From the NCBI GenBank assembly GCA_946480295.1, contig CAMLIT010000073.1, forward strand, positions 1-22,127: a DNA stretch of 22,127 bases, given 5' to 3'. Position 1 is the stretch's first letter, and each line of letters starts with the position of its first letter. The DNA is from an uncultured Gemmatimonadota bacterium (GTDB lineage: Bacteria > Gemmatimonadota > Gemmatimonadetes > Gemmatimonadales > Gemmatimonadaceae). Both the position numbers and the translations under genes were made by a program. Shown in pieces: positions 1-7,500 of this stretch. The notes under the pieces are model-generated. The model did no database searches, had not been told where the DNA came from, and saw nothing but the letters and a program-made list of their open reading frames with translations.

Positions 1-794
1 GCGATGGCGAGGTTGGCCTGGAGCACGGCGGGCAGGCCGTTCCCCTCGAGCTGCGTCCACGTCGTGCCGCCGTCGGTCGACTTGAAGATGCCGCCGCTTC
101 CCCCGCCGAACGAGGCGCTCTCGCGGAAGCCCTCCTGCTGCTGCCAGAGCGCGGCGTAGACGACGTTCGGGTCGGCCGGATCGATGCGGACGTCGTTGGC
201 GCTGGTGTAGGCGTCGCGGTACAGCACCTTCTGGAAGGTCCGGCCGCCATCCGTGGAGCGGAAGACGCCGCGCTCCTCGTTCGGCCCGTAGGGGTGGCCG
301 AGCGCGGCGACGAAGAGCCGGTCCGGGTTCTTCGGGTCCACGTCCACCTGCGCGATCATCTGCGTCTCGCGCAGGCCGAGGTGCGTCCACGTCCTCCCCG
401 CGTCGGTCGACTTGTACATCCCGTCGCCGGTGGCGAGGTCCGGCCGGATGATCCCGGCGCCGCTCCCGACGTAGACGACGGTCGGGTCCGATGGCGCGAC
501 GGCGATCGCGCCGATCGAGCCCGTCGGCTGGTCGTCGAACAGCGGGTGCCACGTGGAGCCGTAATCGGTGGAGCGCCAGACGCCGCCGTTGTCGTAGCCG
601 ACGTACGCGACGTTCGGCTCGCTCGGCACGCCGGCGACGGCGCGGGCGCGCCCGGCGCGCGTGGGGCCGATCTCGCGCCAGTGCATGGCGGCGTAGAGGG
701 CGGTGTCGGGTGCCTGGGCGCCCGCCAGGGGGGCGGCCATGAGGCCCGCGATCAGCGTGACGGCGACGGTGAACGGCGACAGGGTGCTGCGCAC
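1..794 (-). CDS. Exported BNR/Asp-box repeat protein (sortilin/VPS10-like beta-propeller), 3' end outside window
   Basis: At least 264 residues are visible and the gene continues past the window edge. The GTG at 794 is preceded by AGGAG at 9 nt and opens a signal peptide (VRSTLSPFTVAVTLIAG...AGA-QAPD). The mature part starts with a WREIGPTRAGR-type segment and has at least four Asp-box motifs (STDYGSTW, STDAGRTW, STDGGRTF, STDGGTTW), each closing a propeller blade. This matches the large secreted 'WD40/YVTN/BNR-like glycosyl hydrolase' family, common in Gemmatimonadota and Acidobacteriota, whose substrate is generally unknown. Members usually run to about 1000 residues, so only the N-terminal quarter is here. 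A glycosidase label is not justified from this part. The gene follows the acylase on the same strand, separated by 190 bp filled largely by the heptamer inverted repeat, which may insulate it. Confidence 0.85.
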   Translation of the reverse strand, partial: MRSTLSPFTVAVTLIAGLMAAPLAGAQAPDTALYAAMHWREIGPTRAGRARAVAGVPSEPNVAYVGYDNGGVWRSTDYGSTWHPLFDDQPTGSIGAIAVAPSDPTVVYVGSGAGIIRPDLATGDGMYKSTDAGRTWTHLGLRETQMIAQVDVDPKNPDRLFVAALGHPYGPNEERGVFRSTDGGRTFQKVLYRDAYTSANDVRIDPADPNVVYAALWQQQEGFRESASFGGGSGGIFKSTDGGTTWTQLEGNGLPAVLQANLAI

Positions 795-813
795 GAGAGG
801 CGGCTCCTGGCTG

Positions 814-862
814 GAGGGTCGAGGGTCGAGGGTCGAGGGTCGACGGTCGAGGGTCGAGGGTC
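814..862. repeat. Seven tandem GAGGGTC heptamers
   Basis: Seven consecutive 7-bp units run from 814 to 862. All read GAGGGTC except the fifth (842-848), which reads GACGGTC. The array lies about 20 bp upstream of the BNR gene start and forms the left outer arm of the larger inverted repeat. The period of seven is not a codon multiple, and no gene is supported here. Confidence 0.9.
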
Positions 863-986
863 GAGAGGGGCAGGAAATGGGAGAGAGGGGATAGGAACCA
901 GAAACGGCGTGGCTGCTCGTCACCGGTTGCTAGTTCCTATCCGACTAGCTCACTCTCTCGACCCTGGACCGTCGACCCTCGACCCT
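814..986. repeat. Composite inverted-repeat element with heptamer arms and an inner stem
   Basis: The left arm is the GAGGGTC array (814-862). The right arm (960-986) holds four units of the complementary heptamer: GACCCTG, GACCGTC, GACCCTC and GACCCT. The variant unit GACGGTC occurs in both arms at matching positions, so the arms look like copies of each other and not independent low-complexity DNA. Inside, 889-905 pairs with 926-942 at 15 of 17 positions (GGATAGGAAC core) around a 20-nt loop. Transcribed from the acylase side, the element could fold into a long imperfect hairpin. Its last unit overlaps the acylase stop codon (TAG, 985-987). It could act as a terminator, an mRNA stabiliser or a REP/MITE-like dispersed element. 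Function is unproven. Confidence 0.75.
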
Positions 987-3159
987 AAGGATGATACACC
1001 CGCTCCGTATGCCCGACGAGCTGCGACGGATAGTAGTACACCTCCCGCAGGTTCCCCGTGGCGTACCGCTCGGCCTCGTCGTCGAAGTGCGGGTTGTCGG
1101 GGTGGCCGCTCTCGCCGCCGGCGGTCACGGCGCGGGCGTGCACGCTGTCGCCGAACTCCACGACGGCGACGAAGCTGTTCCCGCTCGTGCCGTACCACTT
1201 CTTCGTCTGCGGGTAGGGGCGCGCGCCGAACGAGGCGAGCGAGCCCCAGAGCGACGACGTGAAGGGCACCGGGATGCTCGGCCCCGCGTCGTTGAACGGC
1301 TGCACGATGTCCCCCGTCAGCCGCTGGAAGCGGTTGATCTCCCCCCACGGCGTCTGCCAGCGCCCGAAGTCCGCGGTGAGCGAGTCCGACGCCGCGGCGA
1401 GCGCGTCGAGCCGCTCGGCGGGCGTGACGCGGTTCTCGACCTCGTCATAGATCGAGATGCCCGCCGCGCGCGCGGCCGGCGCCGAGCGCCGCATGAGCTC
1501 CGTGCCCCAGAAGACGGCGAGCGCCGTGGGCACCGACGTCACCGACCAGCGGTAATCCCAGTGCCGCAGCGTGTCGACCTGCGCGGCGAGCCGGCCCCTC
1601 TGCGGGTCCGACGCCGGAAGCGCGTCGTACGCCGCGACCAGCTTCGGCACGAGGACCGCGAACTCCGTCAGGTAGCTGTCGAACGCCGCCGAGATGAGCG
1701 AGCCGAGGGTGAAATCGTGCTGCCGCGACAGCACGATCGTCGCGTGCACGCCGCGCGGGTTCTCCCCGCCCCGGTCCACGTACGACGGGAAGTCCTGCTT
1801 CTTCGGGCTGTACTGACCGGCCGCCGTCCATGGCGCGTCGTTCGTGTTGAACAGCCAGCCGTTTGGCGGGTCGAGCAGGTGCGGGCTCTGGTCCACCGAG
1901 AGCACACCGTGCCACTCCGTCGCCGGGTCGCTCCCGTCCACGGGGCGGTTCCAGTCGAAGCGCGGGTCGCGCCGCGGGATGAAGTTGGCCTGGAAGTAGG
2001 CGATGTGCCCGTCCGCGTCGGCGTAGACCGTGTTGTTCGACGAGTTGGCGTGCAGGTCCATCGTCTTGCGGTACGCGGCGTAGCTGCGCGCCTTGGTGCG
2101 CAGGAACGACTGCGTGAGCGCCTGCACCGGCCGCTGCATCAGGCGAACGGCGATCCACTTGCCGTCGGCGGCGCGGACGATCGGGCCGTGGTGCGTGCGG
2201 TAGACGGTGAACGACCGGTGGGCCATGCCGTCGTCGGCGCGATACGGGATCGTGATCGTCGACACGGTCACCGGCCGCTCGGCGCGCCCGTAGCGATAGT
2301 ACAGCCGGCCGTTCCGCCTCGTGATCGTCTCGGCGTATTCGTCGATCGCGTCCACGTTGCTCGACGTGTGCATCCAGCCGAGGCGATCGTTGAACCCCTG
2401 GTAGACGAAGAACTGTCCCCAGGTGACCGCGCCGTACGCGTCGAGCCCCTCGTCGCTCGCCATCTGCAGCTCGGCGCGGAAGAAGAACGAGGTGTGCGGG
2501 TTGATGAGGAGGAGTGCGTGATGGTCGGCGGTGTTCTTCGGCGCGATGGCGAAGCCGTTCGACCCGGACGGCTCCGCCGGCCGCGCCGGCGCGCTCACCG
2601 GCGCCGCGGCCGCGTGCGCGTAGAAGGCCTCCAGCGCCGGGATCGAGATCGTCTCGATGTCCCCGCCGATGCTCCCCTCGCTGAACGCCAGCGCCATCCA
2701 CGGCTCGAAGCGCGTGATGACGCGCGGCTTCACCTCGGGATGGCGGTAGAGGTAGTAGTTCGCGCCGTCGGCGAAGGCGTTCATCAACTGCTTCAGCCAC
2801 GCAGGGCTCGCCGCGTACGTCGCCTTCAGCGAATCGGGATCGATGAACAGCTTCATGCGCAGGTCGCGGTAGACCTGCGACTCGCCCTCCGCCTCGGCGA
2901 GCCGGCCGAGCGCGTTGATGTAGTTCGTCTCGACGCGGTTGAAGTCGTCCTCGCACTGCGCGTAGATCATCCCGAAGACGGCGTCGGCGTCGGTCTGCCC
3001 GTGGATGTGCGGGATGCCCCAGTCGTCGCGCGTGATCGTCACCGCCGCGGCCTCGCGCGACCAGCGGGCGAGGTCGGCCGGCGCGGGCGCCTGGGCGAGC
3101 GAGGGAGCGGGCAGCGCGGCGAGCGCCGCGACGAGGAGGAAGGCGAGCGGTCTGGGCAT
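985..3159 (-). CDS. Penicillin acylase family Ntn-hydrolase (AHL/aculeacin acylase-like), secreted
   Basis: A 724-residue precursor with a signal peptide (residues 1-22, cleavage near SLA-QAP). The family is made as alpha-spacer-beta and self-cleaves in the periplasm, exposing an N-terminal nucleophile. Here that is very likely Ser200 in the PSGSNGFAIAP stretch. About 20 residues later comes LLLINPHTSFFF, the NPH motif near the active site in PvdQ-type acylases. The Asn-rich HANSSNNTVYADADG segment fits the oxyanion/catalytic Asn region. Length matches the family (700-850). PvdQ-like wording (SN plus NPH) favours acyl-homoserine-lactone or lipopeptide side chains over penicillin, but substrate cannot be read from sequence. 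The ATG follows a GGGAG about 11 nt upstream. The gene lies 68 bp downstream of the cytochrome c gene, and its stop codon is embedded in the heptamer repeat. Confidence 0.92.
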   Translation of the reverse strand: MPRPLAFLLVAALAALPAPSLAQAPAPADLARWSREAAAVTITRDDWGIPHIHGQTDADAVFGMIYAQCEDDFNRVETNYINALGRLAEAEGESQVYRDLRMKLFIDPDSLKATYAASPAWLKQLMNAFADGANYYLYRHPEVKPRVITRFEPWMALAFSEGSIGGDIETISIPALEAFYAHAAAAPVSAPARPAEPSGSNGFAIAPKNTADHHALLLINPHTSFFFRAELQMASDEGLDAYGAVTWGQFFVYQGFNDRLGWMHTSSNVDAIDEYAETITRRNGRLYYRYGRAERPVTVSTITIPYRADDGMAHRSFTVYRTHHGPIVRAADGKWIAVRLMQRPVQALTQSFLRTKARSYAAYRKTMDLHANSSNNTVYADADGHIAYFQANFIPRRDPRFDWNRPVDGSDPATEWHGVLSVDQSPHLLDPPNGWLFNTNDAPWTAAGQYSPKKQDFPSYVDRGGENPRGVHATIVLSRQHDFTLGSLISAAFDSYLTEFAVLVPKLVAAYDALPASDPQRGRLAAQVDTLRHWDYRWSVTSVPTALAVFWGTELMRRSAPAARAAGISIYDEVENRVTPAERLDALAAASDSLTADFGRWQTPWGEINRFQRLTGDIVQPFNDAGPSIPVPFTSSLWGSLASFGARPYPQTKKWYGTSGNSFVAVVEFGDSVHARAVTAGGESGHPDNPHFDDEAERYATGNLREVYYYPSQLVGHTERVYHP

Positions 3160-3197
3160 GGGAAAGCGGTCTCCCGGAGGGTCGGCGGAAATCTAGC

Positions 3198-3218
3198 CGC
3201 CGGCCCCCGGTGCCGGCG
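3198..3218 (-). terminator. GC hairpin after the cytochrome c gene (weak terminator or attenuator)
   Basis: CGCCGGC (3198-3204) is perfectly complementary to GCCGGCG (3212-3218) around a 7-nt loop, giving a 7-bp stem 9 nt beyond the cytochrome c stop. The following RNA reads GCUAGAUUU, a poor U-tract. Only 38 nt remain before the acylase start, so partial attenuation is as plausible as full termination. Confidence 0.3.
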
Positions 3219-3227
3219 CGCGGGCGG

Positions 3228-4136
3228 TCAGCCGTGCATCGGTCGCGCCGGCAGGGTGGAGAGATACTTCCAGATGGCCGCGATCTCGTCGTCGGTCATG
3301 TTGCGGAAGGTCGTCCACGGCATGAAGCCGTTGATCGCGCTTCCGTCGGGGCGTCGGCCAGTGCGCAGGGCGCGCGCGAGGTCCTGCTCCGTCCACGAGC
3401 CGATGCCCGCCGGGGTGAGGTTCTGCGCCGGCGGCGTGCCCGGCGGCGCGGCGCCGATCGGGCCGCCGGCGAGGTCGGCGCGATGGCAGCCCTGGCAGCC
3501 CGCGATCTTCGTGAGATACTCGCCGTACTCGCGCGTGACGCCGGGCGTCACCTGCCGCGGCTGGACGAGGTCGTGGTGGACCTCCTCGGCGGGGATGATC
3601 GGGAACTTGCCGGCGAGGTAGAGGACGCGCGCGAGCGGGCCGACGCGCGACGCCTGCGTCACGTGGTCCACCGGCGGGCGGCTACGAATGTAGGCGACGA
3701 TGTCCGCGAGATCCGCGTCGCTGAGGTACTGGAAGTCCTCGGCGGGCATGATCTTGAGCGGCCGTCCGGTCGGATCCACGCCGTGGCGGATGGCGCGCGC
3801 CCAGTCGGCGCCGGTGAAGCGGCCGCCGATCCCGCCGCGGCCGCTCGTCAGGTTCGGCGTGTACACCGTGCCGATGAGGGGCCCGGCGTCGATGAACTTC
3901 ATCCCGCCGAGGTTCTCGCCGTGGCACATCGCGCAGTTCGTGACCGCCGTGGCGAGGTGCTGGCCGCGGGCGATGGACGCCGAGTCGGTCGGGACCCGCA
4001 CGGTGTCGTGCACGGCGACGTCGACGTGGCGCGCGAAGCGGCGGCCGGCGACGACGTACGTGACGCTGCCGGTGGCGACGATGACGACGAGGACGACGGC
4101 GAGGCCGATCACGAGTCGGCGCAGCCAGCGGCGCAT
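3228..4136 (-). CDS. Membrane-anchored di-haem cytochrome c
   Basis: A 302-residue protein with an N-terminal membrane anchor (residues 8-30) and two class-I cytochrome c domains facing the periplasm. Haem sites are CAMCH (68-72) and CQGCH (214-218). Likely axial methionines are M130 (KIMP) and M272 (GFMPW). The layout resembles the cytochrome subunits of membrane alcohol or aldehyde dehydrogenases, although no dehydrogenase is next to it. I place the start at 4136 because GGAGG sits 6 nt upstream. A longer reading to 4232 would add 32 non-hydrophobic residues and cover a good -35 hexamer. It is divergent from the prenyltransferase gene across 180 bp. It probably passes electrons between a periplasmic donor and the respiratory chain; the partner is unknown. 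Confidence 0.93.
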   Translation of the reverse strand: MRRWLRRLVIGLAVVLVVIVATGSVTYVVAGRRFARHVDVAVHDTVRVPTDSASIARGQHLATAVTNCAMCHGENLGGMKFIDAGPLIGTVYTPNLTSGRGGIGGRFTGADWARAIRHGVDPTGRPLKIMPAEDFQYLSDADLADIVAYIRSRPPVDHVTQASRVGPLARVLYLAGKFPIIPAEEVHHDLVQPRQVTPGVTREYGEYLTKIAGCQGCHRADLAGGPIGAAPPGTPPAQNLTPAGIGSWTEQDLARALRTGRRPDGSAINGFMPWTTFRNMTDDEIAAIWKYLSTLPARPMHG

Positions 4137-4203
4137 GGGCAGCCTCCAGCGATGCAGGTGAAATCGGGATGTCGGGGTGCAGCCGGTGGGGACCTCGAGC
4201 GGG

Positions 4204-4232
4204 ACGCTACAGCCGCCACCGCGCCCCGTCAA
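4204..4232 (-). promoter_or_regulatory. Predicted sigma70-type promoter for the cytochrome c gene
   Basis: On the minus strand TTGACG (4232-4227) and TAGCGT (4209-4204) are separated by exactly 17 nt. The -35 box matches consensus at 5 of 6, the -10 box at only 3 of 6. The expected transcript start near 4197 leaves a leader of about 60 nt before the ATG at 4136, which supports that start. Confidence 0.45.
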
Positions 4233-4316
4233 CTCGTCAGGCAGCGCGCGCCGCCACGGGGAGCTGCACCCGCTTATCTTACGTCAGGCTACGATCATCC
4301 TCGACCTCGACGACCC

Positions 4317-5381
4317 ATGAGCGCGTCCACCGAGCGTACCGCCGCCTCCGTCCCTTCCGGCCGTCGACCCGTGAGCCGCGGCCCCCGCGAATGGGCGCGC
4401 GCGTTCACCGGCTTCTACCCGCCGACGGCCGCGGACCTCGCGCAGCTCGACGCGATCGCCCGCTTCCTGTACTCGGCGCGGAGCGTGATCCTCGTGATCT
4501 CCTTCCAGGCCGCGCTGCTCGCCGGGCTCCTCGCGCTCACCGACCGCCGGCTCGAGCCGCTGCCGTTCGTGCTCGTGCTCGTCGGCTACGTCGTGCTGCA
4601 CGCCATCAGCAACCTCTCCAACGACTACTTCGGCGCGCGGCGCGGCCACGACACCGACGACTCGCCGCGCCGGCGCTACACGGTGCATCCGGTGCTGAGC
4701 GGCGCCGTGAGCTCGGGGCTCCTCGTGCGCGGCCTGCTCATCCTCGCGGCGGTCGCGATCGCGATCGGCGTCTACTTCATCGCCCTGCGCGGCTGGGGCG
4801 CCGTGGCGCTCGTCGTCGTCGGCGCGCTCCTGCTCTGGGCGTACGACGCGGCGCCGCGCGCGCTCAAGGAGCTGGGGCTCGGCGAGCTCGCGTCGTTCGT
4901 CGTCTGGGGCCCGCTGATGGTCGCGGGCGGCTACTACGTCATCACCGGCCACGCCTCGGGCGCGGCGCTGCTCGCGTCCATCCCGTACGGGCTCGGCGTG
5001 ATGTCGATCCTCGTGGGCAAGCACATCGACCAGCGGCTGTTCGACGCGAGCAAGCACCAGCGCACGCTTCCCGTGGTGCTCGGCGAGCGCCGGGCGCGCG
5101 CGCTCAACCGCGCGTCGGTCGTGCTGATGTACGTCGTGATCGCCATCGGCATCGCCATCGGCGCGCTGACGCCCTTCGCGCTCGTCGTCGCGTTCGCCCT
5201 GCCCCGCGCCGTGCGTGCGGTGCGTGTGATGTCGGCGCCGGCGCCGAGCGAGCCGCCGATGGGCTACGTCGGGTGGCCGCTCTGGTACCACCGCGTGTGC
5301 CTCGTGCACAACCGGGCGTTCGGGTGGCTGTACGTGCTCGGGCTCGCGGCGGGGGCGGCGTTCCCGGCCATCCGGCTCTAG
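4317..5381 (+). CDS. UbiA-superfamily prenyltransferase with a degenerate first Asp motif
   Basis: A 354-residue polytopic membrane protein with about eight or nine helices (for example 56-75, 83-99, 138-156, 161-178, 197-212, 268-296). UbiA enzymes attach isoprenoid chains to aromatic acceptors (quinones, haem o, chlorophyll) using two Asp-rich motifs that hold Mg-diphosphate. The first motif here is NDYFGARRGHD (102-112), close to the MenA form NDxxDxxxGxD, but with Gly106 in place of the middle Asp. The second region is KHIDQRLFD (235-243) followed by KHQRTLPVVLGERRA, which fits the usual KRTL..LG segment. The first 25 residues are a Ser/Arg-rich extension that may be partly untranslated. 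No quinone or carotenoid genes lie nearby, so the acceptor is unknown. The stop overlaps the convergent ankyrin gene by 4 bp. Confidence 0.85.
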   Translation: MSASTERTAASVPSGRRPVSRGPREWARAFTGFYPPTAADLAQLDAIARFLYSARSVILVISFQAALLAGLLALTDRRLEPLPFVLVLVGYVVLHAISNLSNDYFGARRGHDTDDSPRRRYTVHPVLSGAVSSGLLVRGLLILAAVAIAIGVYFIALRGWGAVALVVVGALLLWAYDAAPRALKELGLGELASFVVWGPLMVAGGYYVITGHASGAALLASIPYGLGVMSILVGKHIDQRLFDASKHQRTLPVVLGERRARALNRASVVLMYVVIAIGIAIGALTPFALVVAFALPRAVRAVRVMSAPAPSEPPMGYVGWPLWYHRVCLVHNRAFGWLYVLGLAAGAAFPAIRL

Positions 5382-6472
5382 CCCGGCGCGCCTTCGAGCA
5401 GCGGCAGGATCTCCACGCGCTTTCCGTACTCCGCCCAGCCGCGCGGCGTGCCGTCGAAGATCGTGTCCCGGATGTCCAGCCGCGCGCCACGCTCGACGAG
5501 CAGGCGTACGACGTCGGCGTGCCCGCCCCACACCGCCTGGTGGAGCGGCGTCGCGTGGGAGTGGCATCCGTCGGGATTGTAGCGGTCGGGATCCTCGCCG
5601 GCGTCGAGCAGCAGTCGCACGACCTCGGCGTGGCCGTGCTGCGCGGCGAGGGCGAGGGCGAGGTGCCGCTGGTCCGCGCTCGCGGTGGGAAGGAGCCGTA
5701 CCACGTCGCCGGCCCGCCCCAGCCCGGCGGCCAGCGGGAGATCATCGTTTGGCGGCAGCCGTGCGGCGAGCGCGCGGGCGGCATCCGAGTAGCCGAAGAG
5801 GAGGCCGGTCATGACCGCGGAGCCCCATCGCCCCGGGCCCTCCAGCGCCGCGCCCCGCGCGAGCAGCAGCTCGGCGAGCGGGAGCTGGAGCCCCGCCGCG
5901 TGCGGCGGCTCGCTCGACAGGAGCATGCTCATCGTCGTGCACGCGGTGTCGTACATGTCGGCGAGCGCGTCGGGCTCCGCGCCCGCGTCGAGCAGGATCG
6001 TCGCGACCTCGACCACGTTGGGCGGCGTGCGCTGGCGGTATCCCTCGACGCCGTTCGCCGCGACGTAGTGGAGCAGCGTCGCGCGATGCCGCCGCGGCGA
6101 GCGCGCACGCACCAGATCAGGATGCGCATCCACCATCTGGCGCAGCTCGGTCGCGTTGCGCGTGATCACGGCGTCCACCGCCTGCTCGAACCGCCGCTCC
6201 GGGCCGTCGTGCGTCACCGCCTCGGTGAAGCGGGCGAGCGATGCCCAGTCGTCGAACGCATGCTCCAGGGCGACGAGCAGCCGCGCGTCATCCATGTCGA
6301 GCGCCGCCGTCCGCACCTCGTCCACGCGGCGGCCGCGGAAGCGCGGATGCATCCACTTGAAGCGCCAGGCGACCGCGTCCTCGCCGGCGCGCAGGGCGTC
6401 GAACACCGCCCGGGCCTCGGCGTCGTATGCAGCCAGCGGCGCGGTGAACGGGAGCGGATCGGGACCGGACAT
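5378..6472 (-). CDS. Ankyrin repeat protein
   Basis: A 364-residue soluble protein with no signal peptide. An N-terminal helical region (residues 1-130) includes HAFDDWASLARFTEAV, a segment often found ahead of ankyrin arrays in bacterial proteins. Recognisable ankyrin units follow: ATLLHYVAANG (131-141) with VATILLDAGAEPD, LPLAELLLARGAAL (198-210), LALALAAQHGHAEVVRLLLDAG (271-292), and TPLHQAVWGGHADVVRLLVERGA (308-330). The repeats mediate protein binding; the partner is unknown. I chose the ATG at 6472 because GGAGG sits 5 nt upstream. A GTG at 6520 would add 16 residues without a ribosome site. The gene is last in the long minus-strand train, 82 nt after the GH16 gene. Confidence 0.88.
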   Translation of the reverse strand: MSGPDPLPFTAPLAAYDAEARAVFDALRAGEDAVAWRFKWMHPRFRGRRVDEVRTAALDMDDARLLVALEHAFDDWASLARFTEAVTHDGPERRFEQAVDAVITRNATELRQMVDAHPDLVRARSPRRHRATLLHYVAANGVEGYRQRTPPNVVEVATILLDAGAEPDALADMYDTACTTMSMLLSSEPPHAAGLQLPLAELLLARGAALEGPGRWGSAVMTGLLFGYSDAARALAARLPPNDDLPLAAGLGRAGDVVRLLPTASADQRHLALALAAQHGHAEVVRLLLDAGEDPDRYNPDGCHSHATPLHQAVWGGHADVVRLLVERGARLDIRDTIFDGTPRGWAEYGKRVEILPLLEGAPG

Positions 6473-6554
6473 GGAGCCCTCCGCGAGCGGGAGAAGGTCG
6501 TCCTGACCAGGTGCCTTCACACGCGACGCCAGCGCAGCGCCTGGCGCGCGGCGC

Positions 6555-7421
6555 TCAGCGCCGATACACGCGCACGTAGTCCACGATCATCCGCTGCGGA
6601 AAGGTGGTCGTCGAGTCCGGATCACCGGGCCAGCCCCCGCCGACCGCCGCGTTCAGTATGAGAAAGAACGGATGGTCGTACACCCAGCGCGTCCCCGGCG
6701 GCAGGACCGCCGGTGTCGCGACATGGTACACGTGGCCGTCGATGAGCCAGCGGATCTCGTCAGGCTGCCACTCCACGGCGTAGACGTGGAAGTCGTCGGC
6801 GAGGGGATGCGCGAGCGTGTCCGCACGCCCGATGCCGTCGGCTCCCGAGTAGCCCGGCCCGTGGATCGTGCCGTGCACGACATTCGGCTCCTTGCCGATG
6901 TTCTCCATGATGTCGATCTCGCCCGAGCGCGGCCACCCCACGGAGTCGATGTCGGCGCCGAGCATCCAGAAGGCGGGCCAGAGCCCCTGTCCGCGCGGGA
7001 TGCGCATCCGCGCCTCGAAGCGGCCGTACGCCTGCGCGAAGCGGCCCTGGGTCTTGATCCGCGCCGAGGCGTAGCGACAGGGGCCGTACCAGCAGGCGAG
7101 CGGGGTGCCCGGCGGCAGCGCCTTCGCCGTGATGACGAGGTGCCCGTCGCCGTCGAGGGCGGCGTTCGCCGTGCCGGGCGTGTAGTACTCGCGCTCCTGG
7201 TTGCCCCACCCCTGCCCGCCCGTCTCGGCGACCCACTTGGTCGGGTCGACCGCGGCGCCGGCCGGCCCGTCGAACTCGTCGTGCCAGACGAGCGTCCCCG
7301 GGCCGGCGGCGGCCGGCGCCGGGCGCAGCGAGGCGCAGGCGCCGATCGAGAGCACGGCGACGACGAGCGGCGCGATGCGCGAGGCGCGGCGAACGAGGCT
7401 CACGCGACCTTCATCCTGCAT
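6555..7421 (-). CDS. GH16 family beta-glucanase (laminarinase-like) lipoprotein
   Basis: A 288-residue glycoside hydrolase family 16 enzyme, expected to cleave beta-1,3 or mixed-linked glucans with retention. The catalytic signature GEIDIMEN is complete, with Glu168 as nucleophile, Asp170 as helper and Glu173 as acid/base. GWGNQEREYYT (71-81), GRFEARMRIPRGQGLWPAFWMLG (133-155) and the C-terminal MIVDYVRVYRR are typical of the laminarinase subgroup. The leader ends in LSIGAC, a lipobox with Cys29, so the enzyme is probably lipid-anchored in the envelope and acts on external polysaccharide. The start is uncertain: ATG 7421 has no good ribosome site, while a GTG at 7403 has AAGG 4 nt upstream and would also give a good leader. 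No transporter or regulator is adjacent. Confidence 0.95.
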   Translation of the reverse strand: MQDEGRVSLVRRASRIAPLVVAVLSIGACASLRPAPAAAGPGTLVWHDEFDGPAGAAVDPTKWVAETGGQGWGNQEREYYTPGTANAALDGDGHLVITAKALPPGTPLACWYGPCRYASARIKTQGRFAQAYGRFEARMRIPRGQGLWPAFWMLGADIDSVGWPRSGEIDIMENIGKEPNVVHGTIHGPGYSGADGIGRADTLAHPLADDFHVYAVEWQPDEIRWLIDGHVYHVATPAVLPPGTRWVYDHPFFLILNAAVGGGWPGDPDSTTTFPQRMIVDYVRVYRR

Positions 7422-7500
7422 CGACGACGATGCCTGCACGATGTACCTCCGCCAGTTCGATTGGAGTGTGTCCTCGAGAGCCGCCGATCCCTCGCGATCG

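Noticed and set aside
814..986. CRISPR-like array
   Set aside because: The units are 7 bp without spacers and the second block is inverted. There are no cas genes, so this is not a CRISPR array.
294..1262. 322-codon plus-strand ORF over the heptamer repeat, giving VEGRGS-type peptide repeats
   Set aside because: The peptide repeat only reflects the DNA heptamers. The frame overlaps the BNR and acylase genes in antisense and has no ribosome site.
991..3621. 876-codon plus-strand open frame opposite the acylase and cytochrome c genes
   Set aside because: It is antisense to two well-supported genes. Its translation is Arg/Val/His-rich without domains, as expected from a GC-rich third-position effect.
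3228..4232. Longer cytochrome c reading starting at 4232
   Set aside because: The first 32 residues are not conserved-looking, the start would fall on a predicted -35 box, and GGAGG directly precedes the ATG at 4136.
4169..6661. 830-codon plus-strand open frame across the prenyltransferase and ankyrin genes
   Set aside because: It is frame-shifted relative to the prenyltransferase and antisense to the ankyrin gene, with no domain-like sequence.
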